In this document: piece after piece, positions 1 through 12,507 of the stretch
Position numbering within the stretch: position 1 is the first letter of the stretch
How the letters are laid out: the number at the start of each line of letters is the position of its first letter
Source of the DNA: Strigops habroptila
Lineage: Eukaryota; Chordata; Aves; Psittaciformes; Psittacidae
Length of the DNA stretch: 64,000 nucleotides
Direction: 5' to 3'
Assembly: GCF_004027225.2 (NCBI RefSeq)
Contig: NC_044282.2
Location: forward strand, 64,097,725-64,161,724
Position numbers and translations under genes: made by a program
Notes under the pieces: model-generated
What the model was told of the DNA's origin: nothing
The model's input: only the letters and a program-made list of their open reading frames with translations
The model's database searches: none

Positions 1-2274
1 TTTCTGTAACTGCACAGTGGCTGCAATAAAGCTCAGCTATTTGTTTATTGTCCTCTCAGATACCTAATCTAAACCAGGGTATTTCCAGCATACCTTGCAA
101 GAAGAGCTATTTTTGTTGATGAAAGTTTTCATCTTACTTTAGCATGGTTAAATGTAGTTAGGAAATCAATCACCATTGTCCCTTCTGTGGGGGCTGTGGG
201 GGCTGTGGGAAATCCCACATGGGAGATTCTAAAGCCATAAAAAGGAAAACATTTGGCAAATGGAAAATCGAAATAATACTTCCATCAGTAAAATGAGATT
301 TTTTGCTTTGATAGCAAGTGATTTCTTTACTTGAAAGAATTAGCTTGCAGGAGAAATATAGAAAAAGTTGTTGTGACTGAACAGACACATTTAATCCTTA
401 AAATGCAGAGAAGGGAGCTTGGCATTTATCTGAATTATGTAACCAATCCCTCAGTGGAACTGACAAGATTTTCAGGAGCGCATTAGTCCCCAAATTCCTT
501 GCAAATCCTCATATCATCTGTAGGGCCACAGAAATTTTCGAAGCCACTGAAGATGTACACTTTCCCTCACAAGTGCACCCACTGTCTTTCTGCTCTGACC
601 TGTAGATGTTCATGTGCCTCTTCTTACCAGTGTTTTGAGGAGTCTGTGGTGGCAGAAACACAGGCTGTCATTGATGCGAGTAAATCAAGAGCAGTCAGGA
701 TTTGTAACAGGAACTGTGCTTCCTCATCTCTCAGATTCACTCCACCTTGAGTGCAAAACTGGTTCTTTCCCAAGCCCACTGGAAATATAGAAATATGGAG
801 CCAAACTAGCTAGTAGCTACCAGTACCAAAGCAACTTGCTCACCTTGCTCAAAATTCTTGTCTCCAAATTTTGACCATTTATTTCAACAGCTGGACATAG
901 TCAAGAAGAGATGCTGAAAAGTGGATTTGCATTAGTGATGGAGACCATCCGTACACTGAACTGTGTGCAAGCAAAAGCACACCTAGCTACAAGGGCACCA
1001 CGAACTGAAGGCAGAGGCTGCAAGGGATTTCAGAGTTGAAAAAGATGACAAGATTCCTGCATAGTTGCTGTGCAGAATAGTAGCTGGACATCTTTGTGAA
1101 ATGAAAGAAAGAAGAGGTGTAAATTTGCTTTGTGCTCACAGCACTTCTGAACTAAAAATTTACCTGGTCCTTGCAAATCCTATTGTGCACAAAGAAAGCC
1201 TTCATAATTCAGGGTTGCAGTTGCCCAATCCTCCATGTACTTGCTTTGGAGTGATGGTGGTTTGGGGTTTTGTTTTGTGTGAGGAAAAACATGTATGTGG
1301 GCCACCCAAGCAGTGTAAGGATGTGTTCCCTGCTCTGAAATGGAAGCTGCTAATGTAGGGTATCTCTGTGGCCTCAGTACCTGATCTTAATAGTGCTGGC
1401 ACAGAAACACTTGCAAAATCCAACTGAACTGAGATACAACAGTTCCCAGACATATCCCTTCAACTTTTCCCATAGTGTATCCAAAACTTTGAAAGCACAT
1501 GAGATGTTAAGACAACAGTAGGAATAAAATGTTCAGCCAACCTAGAAAACGATACAGATGATTGTCAATTTTTATTGTAGGCTTTGGAGTGGTGGGCTTC
1601 AAGAAATAATGTCACTAGCAAATGTGGTCCCTTCAAGGGCTGATGTGTTTTTCGTGCAGGAATGAACCTGCCTTGGTTTTTTGCTGAATGAATTTATTTT
1701 CTAAATGGTTTGGACAAATAATTTTGTGAGTGTGGATGTTCAGCCAGCTGTTTGCATCATGGCTGCTGGTTACCTGAGCTGCATGATACTATTCCTGCTC
1801 ACTATCGGAAGGCTGGCAAATAGAATAAATGGTTAGGCTTGCCTCAGGTAAACAGCTGTGACTAGAATTCATGAGCTTTTGCTAGATACCTGGGCACTTA
1901 TCATGGTCCATAGGATAAGCTGTGACTCATGTGATGTCAGATTGAGTATATATATTCATAAAAAGTCATCCAGGAGCAAGTCCTACACTTCATCTGTGTA
2001 TTTGAACATTGTTAGGTATTAAGATCTTGTCTCATGAAATTATGAATAATGGAAACATAAGCAAACTTGGGATGTGTCTTTGGGAATTTATTCCTTGCAA
2101 CAGCTTCCTAGAGCCACTGGCTCCAAACTCCCTTCAGCTGGCTGATGTGGAGGGAAAATGCCCGTTCTTTATACAGGATGAGGCACAGGCAGGTAACAGC
2201 CAGACTGTGCTTGACATGACCAGGAGGTTAGATACCCTCAGTCTTTGTGGGGTTTTTTTAGAGAAAAAGTTGGC
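1..2274. other. Unannotated sequence, no gene recognised
   Basis: No repeat family, RNA gene or coding exon is recognisable here. Open frames on both strands stay below about 110 codons and show no known domain. The composition is AT-rich and CpG-poor, as in avian intergenic or intronic DNA. Confidence 0.6.
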
Positions 2275-2341
2275 TAGAATAGAATATTTCAGTTGGAAGG
2301 GACCTACAATGATTATTATGATCATGATTTAGTTAAACTGG
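2275..2341 (-). mobile_element. CR1 LINE, 3' tail fragment
   Basis: The plus strand reads 'tagaatagaatatttcagt' followed by 'tggaagggacctacaatga'. This is the reverse complement of the 3' terminus of an avian CR1 of the 'attct'-tailed type, the same type that ends the element at 57.4 kb. After the 'acaatgat' block the match degrades: 'gattattatgatcatgattt' stands where a single 'gatcatctagt' is usual. Only about 65 bases remain, as expected for severe 5' truncation. The family call rests on recognition of the consensus from memory and not on an alignment. Confidence 0.8.
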
Positions 2342-5300
2342 CAAGGTATAGCCACAGCTCAGCTCTGAGCTATTTTATTCAGGGATAGTTAAGAATATCT
2401 TAAGTATTGAGAGAGATCCTGTGTTTTCTCATTTCTCTCTGGAAGATTGATGATGAGTTTAAATTTAACTTAAGATAAAAACATCTGTTATTCTTCAGAG
2501 TAAATATGTTCTGATATCCTCCGATTGATTGAGAATCAGACAGTTCAGAAGACAAACTGAAGGCATTTTAAGTGGTTACTGTTTATAACAGGAGCAGGAG
2601 CAACTGTTGTTTCCCACTCTTATGAGTCATGACTGGAGGTAATAAAAACTCCTTCAGAATGTGATGATGATTGAAAATGAGTTGTAGATGTTCATACCTT
2701 TTCAGCAAAAAACTGAGAAAAGGATGTTATAGACTGGCAGGATTGTTAAGATCTTATGAAAAACTCAGATTTGCCATATTAGCTGACAAGAGCCTAGAGC
2801 ACTGTCTGTAATTGGTATTGTTATTCTAATTCATTATTTACATTGCATTCATGCTTGGAGATCTTAATCATGGATTTGTGTTAGGTGCAGGCACATGGTC
2901 AGTAATGAAGTGAAATGTCATCTCACAATTTGTTTCACTTTCCCTGCTGCCCAGCTGAGAAGAGAGGGCAAAGGGTAGGCTATCCCTCTGGCAGCCACGA
3001 TGGGTGCTTGCTCTTGGCTTTTTGGAATTAAATTGTGGGTTTGAATGACTCCTCTGAGGGGCTGGGTTCGATGTGCATCTTTTCTGTGTAAGGTAGCTTC
3101 CTTTGAACCATCACTGAAGTGCTAACAGTGGTCTGGCTCAGCTGGTTACCTAAACCCAAGGTTGATGTGAATCAAAGCTAGGGCAGCATTGCCTGCTTAA
3201 GCCAGCTTAAAGCCTGGCCTTCAATGAAAAGAGAAGCTTTCTTAAGTATGAAACTTGAAGTGTTTTTGCCACAGCCCTATTTTCTTATGGCAATCATAAC
3301 CCACCCTTTCCTCTTCAAGGTGCAATTTGCAGACACTGCGTTTTCTTCTCCTTCTATGTGTTTTCTGTCATGGTCAGGTAGTTTTTGACCTTTGGAAAGC
3401 CTACAAGAGCTGAGGCAAGACTTGATACATTCACTGTTGTATGTGGCAGGACTGAGCTTCACCAATGTGGCTGAAGCATGGCTTCTAGCCTTCTTAAAAC
3501 TTCCACTCTTCCTCCTTCCAGCTCTCCCATTTGGTAACATCTTGGTCCGCAATAACTTGTTTGCACTTTTGTTCCATTGGCAAACGTTATTCATATAGAT
3601 ATTATGAATACTCTTTTTTAATATGGATATTATTAATATGCTTTACATAGATGGTTTTTGCACTGTAGTGCACTGTATCTATTCATACAAGAGGTAAATC
3701 TAAAACCTAGTGTCATTGAGTGGGTTCAGACTTCGGTAACTAAAAGGAAGTCATAGTGCAGCTGTCTGGTTACTGTGTGAATGGAATTGGTGATACAAGT
3801 CTTAACATCCCCTCTTATGAAGGCTGGCGTCTCAACTGTCCTTCTAAACCATTATTACACTTAACTAAAATGTTCCCACATCTAACTTGGTTTGGTTTCA
3901 GTTCCAGTTCTGCCTCACACCCTCACACATAACGGTGCCAGCTCAGTCACAATGCTGAGCAGGCCTAGGAAGTTTTCAAGTGGAGAGGTCTAAATCCATG
4001 GTACATAACTATATGCCCAACTTCAAACATGTATCAGAATTTACAAAGAAACCTCCTCCAACATACACAGTAGAGAAAAGTTTCAGGATACTGAGGGTCT
4101 AGCTTTAAAGAAACCCCAAGGCAATCTCATTCTCCCCTGCTCTGGTGAAAGAGGTGACCAGAGACTAAGGATGCTCCATCCTTGGCAATAGCCAGAATCC
4201 TGCAGATAAAGCCAGGACCTCCCTTACCTAATGTTTGGGGATACTTCTGCTCCACGTAGGAGCTAGGATGAAGGACTTAGGAGGTCTCTTCCCTTTGCTG
4301 TAGGGTGGATGACCTGGGCAGAGCAGAGCAAGGTGTAAGAGCATGGGCAGCTGCCTTAACATTTGGAGCTAGAACTTACTGTTTCCAACTGTCCCTGCTG
4401 TCCCATGGCTACACAGAGCAGGTATTTGTGTAAGCACTTGGGTTGTCCATGCACCATCCCTGTGATCCTCTTGTCTGTCTGTTGACAGCAGGTGCCTACT
4501 GTAGTTCACTGGTTTGTTTTTCACACGGTAAAGCCAGACTATGTCTAGGTCTTTTCAGATCTTTCATCTGGGTCACTGGGGTGCATTCCTGAGCGATCTG
4601 CACTCCACCAAGAACTACGCTCAAAATGTAGGTCTGGCATCCATCTCCTGAGCCTCCTCTCTGGTTCTCTGCCTCCTCCCTAGCCTGTGTGCTCTGACAT
4701 GACTATCTTTTTTGATCTGGTACAGGCTGTTGGTGGGTTTACTTTTTAAGCCTTTCCTAATGTAATGAACCCCTCTGCTCTGCCTCACTGAAGGAGTTGC
4801 TAACAGATGGTTGACATTTGCTTTTCCACTCAAAAGGTTCGAAGCAACTGTGCTCCTCGAAGGCTTAATGAGATGCCTAGGTGCCTCTGCTGTAGCTAGG
4901 TTGCTTGGTTGCATTGTTGCTCCCCCTTCCACTAAGCTTCGGGCATCATTCTGCTGTGCTTCTAACCAGAGTCTTCACCCGCCCTGTCGGGAGTTCTGTT
5001 CCACTTTTTGGTCTGTGACTACTTTCTGAGTTGACTTTACAATGTTTCTGCACATCAGCCCTGTCTGGCTGTTAGGGCAGTAGTGTTTGCTCCTCACCAG
5101 AGTCACTGTAGCAAGCATTATTTGCTTGCTGGTCCTGCATGGGTAAATGTTTCTTCATGGTGATGGTAGATACGTCTTTCTTCCTAAGAAAGATCAAAGT
5201 GGTGTTACCATGTGCAAAATAAATGTTCTGGCACATACAGAAAAAGAAAAAAAAAGGGCAAATGAAGCAAAGTAGGTTGGTTTGTTTGGTTTTTTTTCAG

Positions 5301-8300
5301 TTACCTAAAGTTATAGTACCTTCTACTCCATCTATGGAAAGAAACAGGTAATGTGTACACCCCTACCACACTGGACCTGCACATTTTGGATCTCCACAGG
5401 CGAGATGTGAAGACTTTCTGGGGAAAATCCAAACACATGACAGACAATTAGTTTGCTGCTCTATAGGTTGAGTAAGTGCTGGTGGTATGACTGGTGCTTG
5501 CTTGCTCTGATGGTCCCCTGAACCACCAGAACTCCTGAACCATTACAAAGAGATCTTCACTGAAAAGAGCTGCTGTCCTCTAGACAGCTCCTGACCATAC
5601 TGGTATGATATAGTGACACATACCAGCAAAGATTTCCCTGCCTCCAAAGTCTTATCATTGTGTGTACATTCCTCTTTTTCTGAATAGCGCTGCCGTGTGA
5701 GACAGGACACACCACAAGGACTTCAATGTCCTATAAAACAAGGTGTTCAATTAGCAGAAGAACTGATTAAAACTCGTTTCCTCCAGTAACATGGTTCCTG
5801 TCCTGTTTCCTTTATAGGCAGCTTCTGTTCTGTCATCTGTGATGTCTGTAGGTAATGATGAACTACATCGACGCTCGTTAGCCAGCCAGCACACTTATGC
5901 TGATGGGTCGCCAGCTGCTGCCAAGCACAGTTTATAACAGACAGCAAGAACATTTTCTGGACTGCTTTCCTCTAGCCAGATGCCGAGTTTCACAAAACCT
6001 GTAGGGATATAAAATTCTGGGAACATCAACTACCTAGTGATATTCATTAGAGAGTTAAAATTTATTAGTGGAGGATTGGAAGATGTATGAACAGTGTGAT
6101 CTCTTAAACATTATGGATGTAAGGAATCAAGCCAAAACAGAAGAGAAGCATATATTATATGTGCAATAAGGAGTGATTACTTTTGTCTTTATCCCCTTCA
6201 GAAGATCTGATGTAACAGTTTAAATTCCATAATCCTTTGATCAAGAATAAGAACCCAACTTGTTTTCACTTACTGCTTCTGCAGTAGAATGGATGCTTTT
6301 AAATGGATGCTCTGCAAGAATCAAATAACTTTACCTTGCTCTCAACTTCTCTAAAATGCAAATTTCATCTGTGACTGACCTGCAGCACTTGTTACAGAAG
6401 TTATCTACTTTATCAGAGCAGCAAGGAATATGTTCTCTGAAGGATTAGAGAATATTATGTTTGTTAATCAAAATCTAGATGAAGACTTACAATAGACTGT
6501 TGAGCCTAAACTGCTGTGATTTATTGTGTTGCATTTGCAATACTTAAAATTTGCAATGGTACTTAAAACTGACTACATAAAATACGCCTGCTCCTTTTAA
6601 AGGGTTGGATGGCAAATCCCTTGCCTCATGTTGCAATTGACGGGATTACTTTATCTAAAGGCTTTTTCTTTGTGTAAGGCATTCATAACCTGATCCAGTT
6701 GCATATCATTGTCTGCTCGTGGGGTACATTTGCCTGCATACAGCACCAAGTTTATGCACCTTCTAGCCCCTGGACCAAAGCTAGTGACTTCTGAACAGCT
6801 TAGACAAGCTCTCTCCTTGTTCCTGCCCTCACTAAATCATATGACATATGTTCTATACCATCAAAATTAGGTATAGCCCAATGTTGCAAAACCTTTCAAA
6901 GCTTGCATGGATGTCTTCTTGAACCAAGTGCCTCCCAGGATATATGGGGTGGTTTCCTGACTTCGAGTGCAAGTAAAAAATTTTGCCTGAATGTTATCAT
7001 TGACAAAGCAGAGTCACAGTATCCCATGAGCATGGCTTTCATTCTCATCTCAGTCTAGTCTAATAGCTGGAGATGTATTGAACATCTCACTGTTCAGAAT
7101 AAACAAAGTTTTTTCAAGTCACCAACTTTTCTCTCCTGTCTTCACAAACCCCGCTGAAAAACAGGTTGCTTTGTGTGAAGATGGAAAAAAATTACTAGTT
7201 GGATTCTGTTTTTCTGATAACACTGGAACCCGCTTCCTTTCCTGAAACTGTTGCAATAACCTGCTGTTCTGGTTTCATTTCAAGCTTTCCTGAAGTTCCT
7301 GAAGTGTCTTTAGCTTCTCAGCCCTGGCTTGTGGATATCAACATGCACAAAATCATTTGCCTTGTTTTATTAAAAAGCCAAACAAAACATCCTCCTTCAT
7401 CCGTGTAGGATTGTGTTTGAAATTCTACAGTTTTATTTTGTATACAAATACATTTGGTTGTCTTATGGAGTGCCTTTAAGATGAAAGGGAAGAATACAGC
7501 TATAGTAGATGTTAAATGATGAAGAACTAACTGTGTCAATCCCTGAAGGGTTGCTAATGTCTAATTGCAACCCACTAGGTCAAACCCACATTATTTTGGC
7601 AAAAGTGAAAAGGTGGTGTGAAAGCCTTCCTTGTGTATGTAATGAGGAATGCATCTCTAATCTCTCTAATAATACTGGAAAAAACCTGATGTTTCTACTG
7701 AATTATTTCAAATGGCAAAGCAAAATCTTGTTTTACTGTAAGCAGCTGAAATTGAACCAACACCAGCCAGTGTCACAACCTCAGCCTTGATAAGAATCAA
7801 GAAGCACATGAGCTTTGTGTGGCATGATCCTGGGTAGTGAAAAGGATGACAAGTCTCTTGCCAATCTGAGTCATTGTTCTGGCACCTGTAGCAGAATTGG
7901 GAAGCTCTCAGGCTGTCCATCTCACTTCAAAAGAGGAAAGAAAGATATGTTCCAGTGCTATTGCTCAGATTTGCTTTATGACAAAGTTTTCACAGAGCTA
8001 GGAGATTCCCTTCTGTGATGATAGACATAGTGTTAACTGAACGATCTCTCATCTTCTGCCTTATAAAAGATATACATGAAAAATAATTTGAAAAGGCGGC
8101 AGCTTAACTTACATGAGACAAATGCCTCAGTACCCACCAAAAGTACTTCAAGCCTGAAATATGAAAAAAAGAAAAATTACTAAAATATTTTTTTGAACAA
8201 AACTAAAAATATGCAGCTTTCTGCATTTGATTTGCTAAGGCAATAAATTGTTCTTCATAGACAAAAAAGTGATCCCTGAAAGACAGTGTGCCTACTCAGC

Positions 8301-8509
8301 TTGTTTTAGAGAGTTAACATGTCCTTTAAGAATTAGATAACCATATATATTACATATATAAGCCATCATGCACAGAATAAATATGACGATTAAAAACCTC
8401 TGAGAGTGGGTGTCTCGTCACAGCCTCTTCGCACTTGGAAGTGGCAAAGGAAAGGATACAGCTAAATCTTGTTGGTTTTGGTGATCCAGCGAGATCTGAG
8501 ATTGTTCCA
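2342..8509. other. Unannotated sequence, no gene recognised
   Basis: This is about 6 kb of AT-rich sequence without a recognisable gene or repeat family. Visible local features are an A-rich run at 5241-5255, an imperfect AT-rich direct repeat near 3594-3641 and a short AT-rich palindromic stretch at 8342-8361. Small open frames occur on both strands, mostly overlapping each other, with no family signature. Confidence 0.55.
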
Positions 8510-8543
8510 TTGACTTTGAGGGGATTTGGATCAGACCTTTGTT
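8510..8543. repeat. Possible ancient amniote CR1/L3-type remnant
   Basis: The segment resembles the widely shared amniote motif 'cccattgacttcaatggga' followed by 'ttggatcaggcc'. Here it reads 'ttccattgactttgagggg' followed by 'atttggatcagacctt'. That motif is common in very old CR1-like elements of reptile and bird genomes. The match is short and diverged, so this is a tentative call from recalled consensus; a profile search of about 300 bases around it would decide. Confidence 0.4.
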
Positions 8544-9170
8544 TCCTTACAATAGGAAGGTCATGTATTTTCAGTGTGGCATTTAAAATATGCTCCTTAT
8601 CTCCAGCCTGTGAGCTGTGGCTGTTGTCATTTTCCTCTGTTGTAGCTCTGTCTCTCAGCTCAGAAACCCTGCTGCATAGTTCCTTGTAAGGTCACCCTTT
8701 CCCCGGGTACTTTTGCACCAGGATGTTTTTACAGATTGTTATGGTCAAACTTATCTGGCCCTTTTGTGTCTTCTGGCAAAAATAGATTTAAACCAGTATT
8801 ACACTGAAGCTGACTGATTGCAGGTAAGCTGCTGCCTGATGGCTTTGCTCTGGCCATGGCAGTGCCTGGAATTTTGAGATAGCAAGTTCTTCCTTATGCT
8901 GGCACTAACATCAGGTTCATTTTGATGGAAAGAAAGGCAATCAGGGCCTTTTGGCACCACTGTGGTACTCTGAGAGAGTGGTTCTGTGGTTTGCTTCTTA
9001 TGCATGGGGCTTTTTGGGGCTAGCAGGGTGCATGTGCCAGCTCAGCTGCCATCTCAATGCCTCTTGGCCAAGACAGCAAAGTCTCTCCTGCAAGGCTGGT
9101 TGCTATGCCTGTAAGGGAATGGGGGAGCAGTCTGAATGAACTTCGATCAGGAGCAAGTTTGAAGATCTTC

Positions 9171-9246
9171 AGCATTTATCTTCAGTTAGAATATGAAATA
9201 TAATCTCCAGTATTTATCTTCAGTTAGAATATGAAATATATGTTCC
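9171..9246. repeat. Tandem duplication, 38-bp unit x2
   Basis: Two adjacent 38-base units (9171-9208 and 9209-9246) share an identical 29-base core containing 'cttcagttagaatatgaaat'. They differ at one base near the start and three near the end. This looks like a simple local duplication. It lies in AT-rich sequence with no associated gene. Confidence 0.9.
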
Positions 9247-10567
9247 TCGTCATGCTCTGACGAAGGCCAGACCAGAGAGAAAAGAAACAGCTCTACTGAA
9301 AATGCTGCACTTCCCCTCTCTTGCAGTCCACTGCCAAGCGCAGTAAACCTTGTTTTGGTGTAGACTGAAGTATCACAGGCAAAACTTGATTTCATTATTA
9401 CATTTCATTTGTTTTCTTGGCATTGTCTTGTTCCTGTCAGGCTCCCTGATAATCCATTTTTCTTTTCATTTGGCAGTTTTTTCCATCCACTTACATTTAC
9501 TTAATGCCCAAATCAATCTCCTGTTACCAGTCATTCATCTCAAATCTTTCCACCTTATAGAGACTACAAATGACCTGGAAAAGTCACTTGTGTTTTATTT
9601 TTATAGGTCATTTGCCAGTAACAATGAAACATCAAATCTGGTTTCATACTTGGAGGAAATCAGCAAAATAGGTCTTTTTTTCCTCCCATAGATGAACTTT
9701 ATGCTTGCTTATTTGGACTGAGCTTTTGCCTTGGACATCAGTGAATGATATTTCCAAGTGCTCCAATGGCACTTGAAGCAGCAAACTTAATGGGGAGCCT
9801 GATTTTAGGTGTGTTTCTCCTCTTGTTTTTGTCTGGTTGTGATAGCTGATGCATTCTGACAAGGATTGCTTTAAATCAGACTGATCTTACTAATAGTAGC
9901 CGACAGTTTAATTGATGTCTTGACTTTCCTCTTCGTTGTTTTTGGCAGCAGCATCCCTTCTACTGCATGATGTCTAATCCAGCACTATTAATATACTAAG
10001 TTCAGCAGCACACACCTGCTATCCATTTCATTAAAAGAACATGTATAAATGACCAAGCAATGGGATTTCTTTGTGGAGTGGCCATTGCTAATTTGTGCAG
10101 TCCAACACATACTCTTAACAAGTGTCCAGGTTGAAAGACTGGCAGTAAGTCATTGGAAAGAAGGGGACAGATATTGCAATAGCATTGTACATTTTAATGA
10201 TAATTTTGAAGGGTGTTAGATTCAGCCCTCCTCCCCCAGAGTTTCTTTTATTTCGAATCTTGCTATTTTTTTTTCAGGTAGGAAAGGGCCAAAACTTTGG
10301 AAGTGGAGCCCTGGAGCAGCAAGTGAAGACACAACAGGGCCCCACGAACCTAACAAAAATAGATGGCTAAGTAGAAAAGTGAAGTCCTACTCATATTCCT
10401 GCTGAGGAAGAGACTGGAGAAGAGATTTAGCCCTTATTAGACATTAGAGAATCTATGCAAAGACTCCTTTCATTTCTCTGCTCTAGAACCACCCGTTTTC
10501 TCAGATAGCCATTTTCCTTTAAAAGACAGGAAATTAACAGTACTGAAATATGAAATTAATACATTTC

Positions 10568-10603
10568 AATATGACACATTGATTTAATATGACACATTGA
10601 TTT
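10568..10603. repeat. Perfect tandem duplication, 18-bp unit x2
   Basis: The 18-base unit 'aatatgacacattgattt' occurs twice head to tail with no mismatch (10568-10585 and 10586-10603). The identity suggests a young or polymorphic slippage duplication. Confidence 0.95.
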
Positions 10604-12478
10604 GTGCATATTTTAGTTAGGTTTTCAAACATTTAGATTTTAAAATAGTCCTTCTTTGTCTTTCTCTGAGTTTTGTTGGTTTTGATTTGTCTTGTTTTTC
10701 TTGGCCTTTGGAAGGAGTTGGTTATTGTCTGTGTTAATTTCTTTCTGGTTCTTTTCCCCTTATCTATCACATCTAATTGCAGCAGACACCTCAGGTCCTT
10801 TGAATTTTCTTTTTAGTTATTTGTTTTTAACACCAAATTCAGCAGCAACAGCTCTTGTTTCTTCAGATGATTTCATCATGGTGCCCCTGACATTTCCCTG
10901 TCTTTGTATCACCTATTTATGTTTCAGATAAACTGCTATGGCTGTAGTCATAAAAATATGTTACAGACAGTTTGTAGTCTGTTTGGTAATTCTTCTGGCT
11001 GCACAGGGAAGATGATCTTCTTTCATGTGGCCAGCAGGTGAAACCACAGAGATGGCATACACCAGGGAAAGATTTTATACTGAGCACTGCTTCCTTGTCC
11101 TTCCTTATCATTCTGGCTGATTTCATTTCCCATGTGACGCAAACAAATACAAAAAAAGGCGGTGTTTTTTGGAAATGAGAAAAACAAATGCTCTTTGAAG
11201 AACCCAGAGACTGTGCCAGGCCTGCTGGTACCGTGTGGTGATGTCCCATGAACACTTCTCACTGTGAGTCCTGCTTTTCATCAAATTCTCTTTTAGTTCC
11301 ACAAAGAAGTAATGACGTGAGAGAGAACTCTTGGGAAAAGTGTTCATTTGGCCAGAACATGCAGAAAGAAATGGGGATCTCTGCTGTTCGTGCCCAGGAG
11401 AATCAGGAACATGGACTCATGACACCTTTCAGATAGTATCTCCAAGAAGACAGCCGTGATGTTAAAGCTGGCCCTGGATGACTGAGGGGAAATAGCATAG
11501 CTATTTCAGTATCACTTCATCAGAAGTGGGAAATGTTGTTTGGAAGGAAATGCCAGGCATGCATGCTGTGGGGTAGTCAGGCATGCAGGGGAGGATGGGA
11601 AACATATGCTGAGCTTCGAGCCTTGGCTTAGATGCTATTCAGCATCAGAGCCCATGCTTGTTCACTGGAATGGAGAGGTGGCCCCTTTTCTGGTGCACAG
11701 CGATGCCTGATAGGTGAATGCATAGCAGGTACTGTGTCCAGCACCACCAGTGCAAGTGCTGTTTGATAGCCATGTTGTGCCTGTGGTGGGAGATCCTTGG
11801 GTTGTAGTGTGTGACGCCCTAAAGGGTGAGCAGGCAATGGCATGGGTTTTACCTCATCAAACCTTCCTTGCCCCCTCTTTGACAGGTATTCTCTCCCACG
11901 TTCTTTATCAAGGTTCAAAATCCTATGCCTGTGTTTCCCTGCTGGTCAGTGCTTGTGTTTGCAGATCGCAGGAGCTCTTTCCTCTGCCCTTTGCAGATCC
12001 TAGTGACTCCCCCAAAGTCCTGGAAGAGCTGCAGCAGCCGCATCGTAACACCTTGGCACAGGGCAGGCTGGAGGGAAGAGTTACTTTGAGATGGACATGC
12101 CAGTGTCAGCCCCCAGGATCTGCCCAGGCTTCTGTGGCCCAGAAAATTTGAGAGAGAAATTGTATTACTGAGTGTCAACTGTGCTGGAAGGTTTCCTTCC
12201 CTGCGTGTTCCTGGCCTGGCGGAGGGGTGATGAAAAAAGATCTGGCTGTGAATTTACACGTATCAGCCCCCATTTCTATCGACTTCTTACTGATTTTGTT
12301 CTGCTTGAGAGTTGTCTCTAGTAGTGGGAAAAATGGAGAAACTCTCAGCAGATTTACCTTCCTGTCTTGTTGCTGTTTTGCACATACTTCTGTTTTAAAA
12401 TGTGAATTCAAGCTAGTTGTTTACGTTTTAATGTCCTTTTCTTCCAGTGTTTCGGGGAGAACCCCACCTGTAATGTGG

Positions 12479-12507
12479 AAAAAAAAAAGGGGGGGGGGGG
12501 CGGGGGG
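12479..12507. repeat. Poly-A/poly-G tract (A10-G12-C-G6)
   Basis: Ten A (12479-12488) are followed by twelve G (12489-12500), one C and six G (12502-12507). The G run could form a G-quadruplex and is prone to polymerase slippage and sequencing error. The surroundings are not a CpG island, so I do not read it as a promoter. Confidence 0.9.

Noticed and set aside
20..40. AATAAA near the window start, and many others elsewhere
   Set aside because: The hexamer is frequent in AT-rich DNA and no transcript end or gene is otherwise supported.
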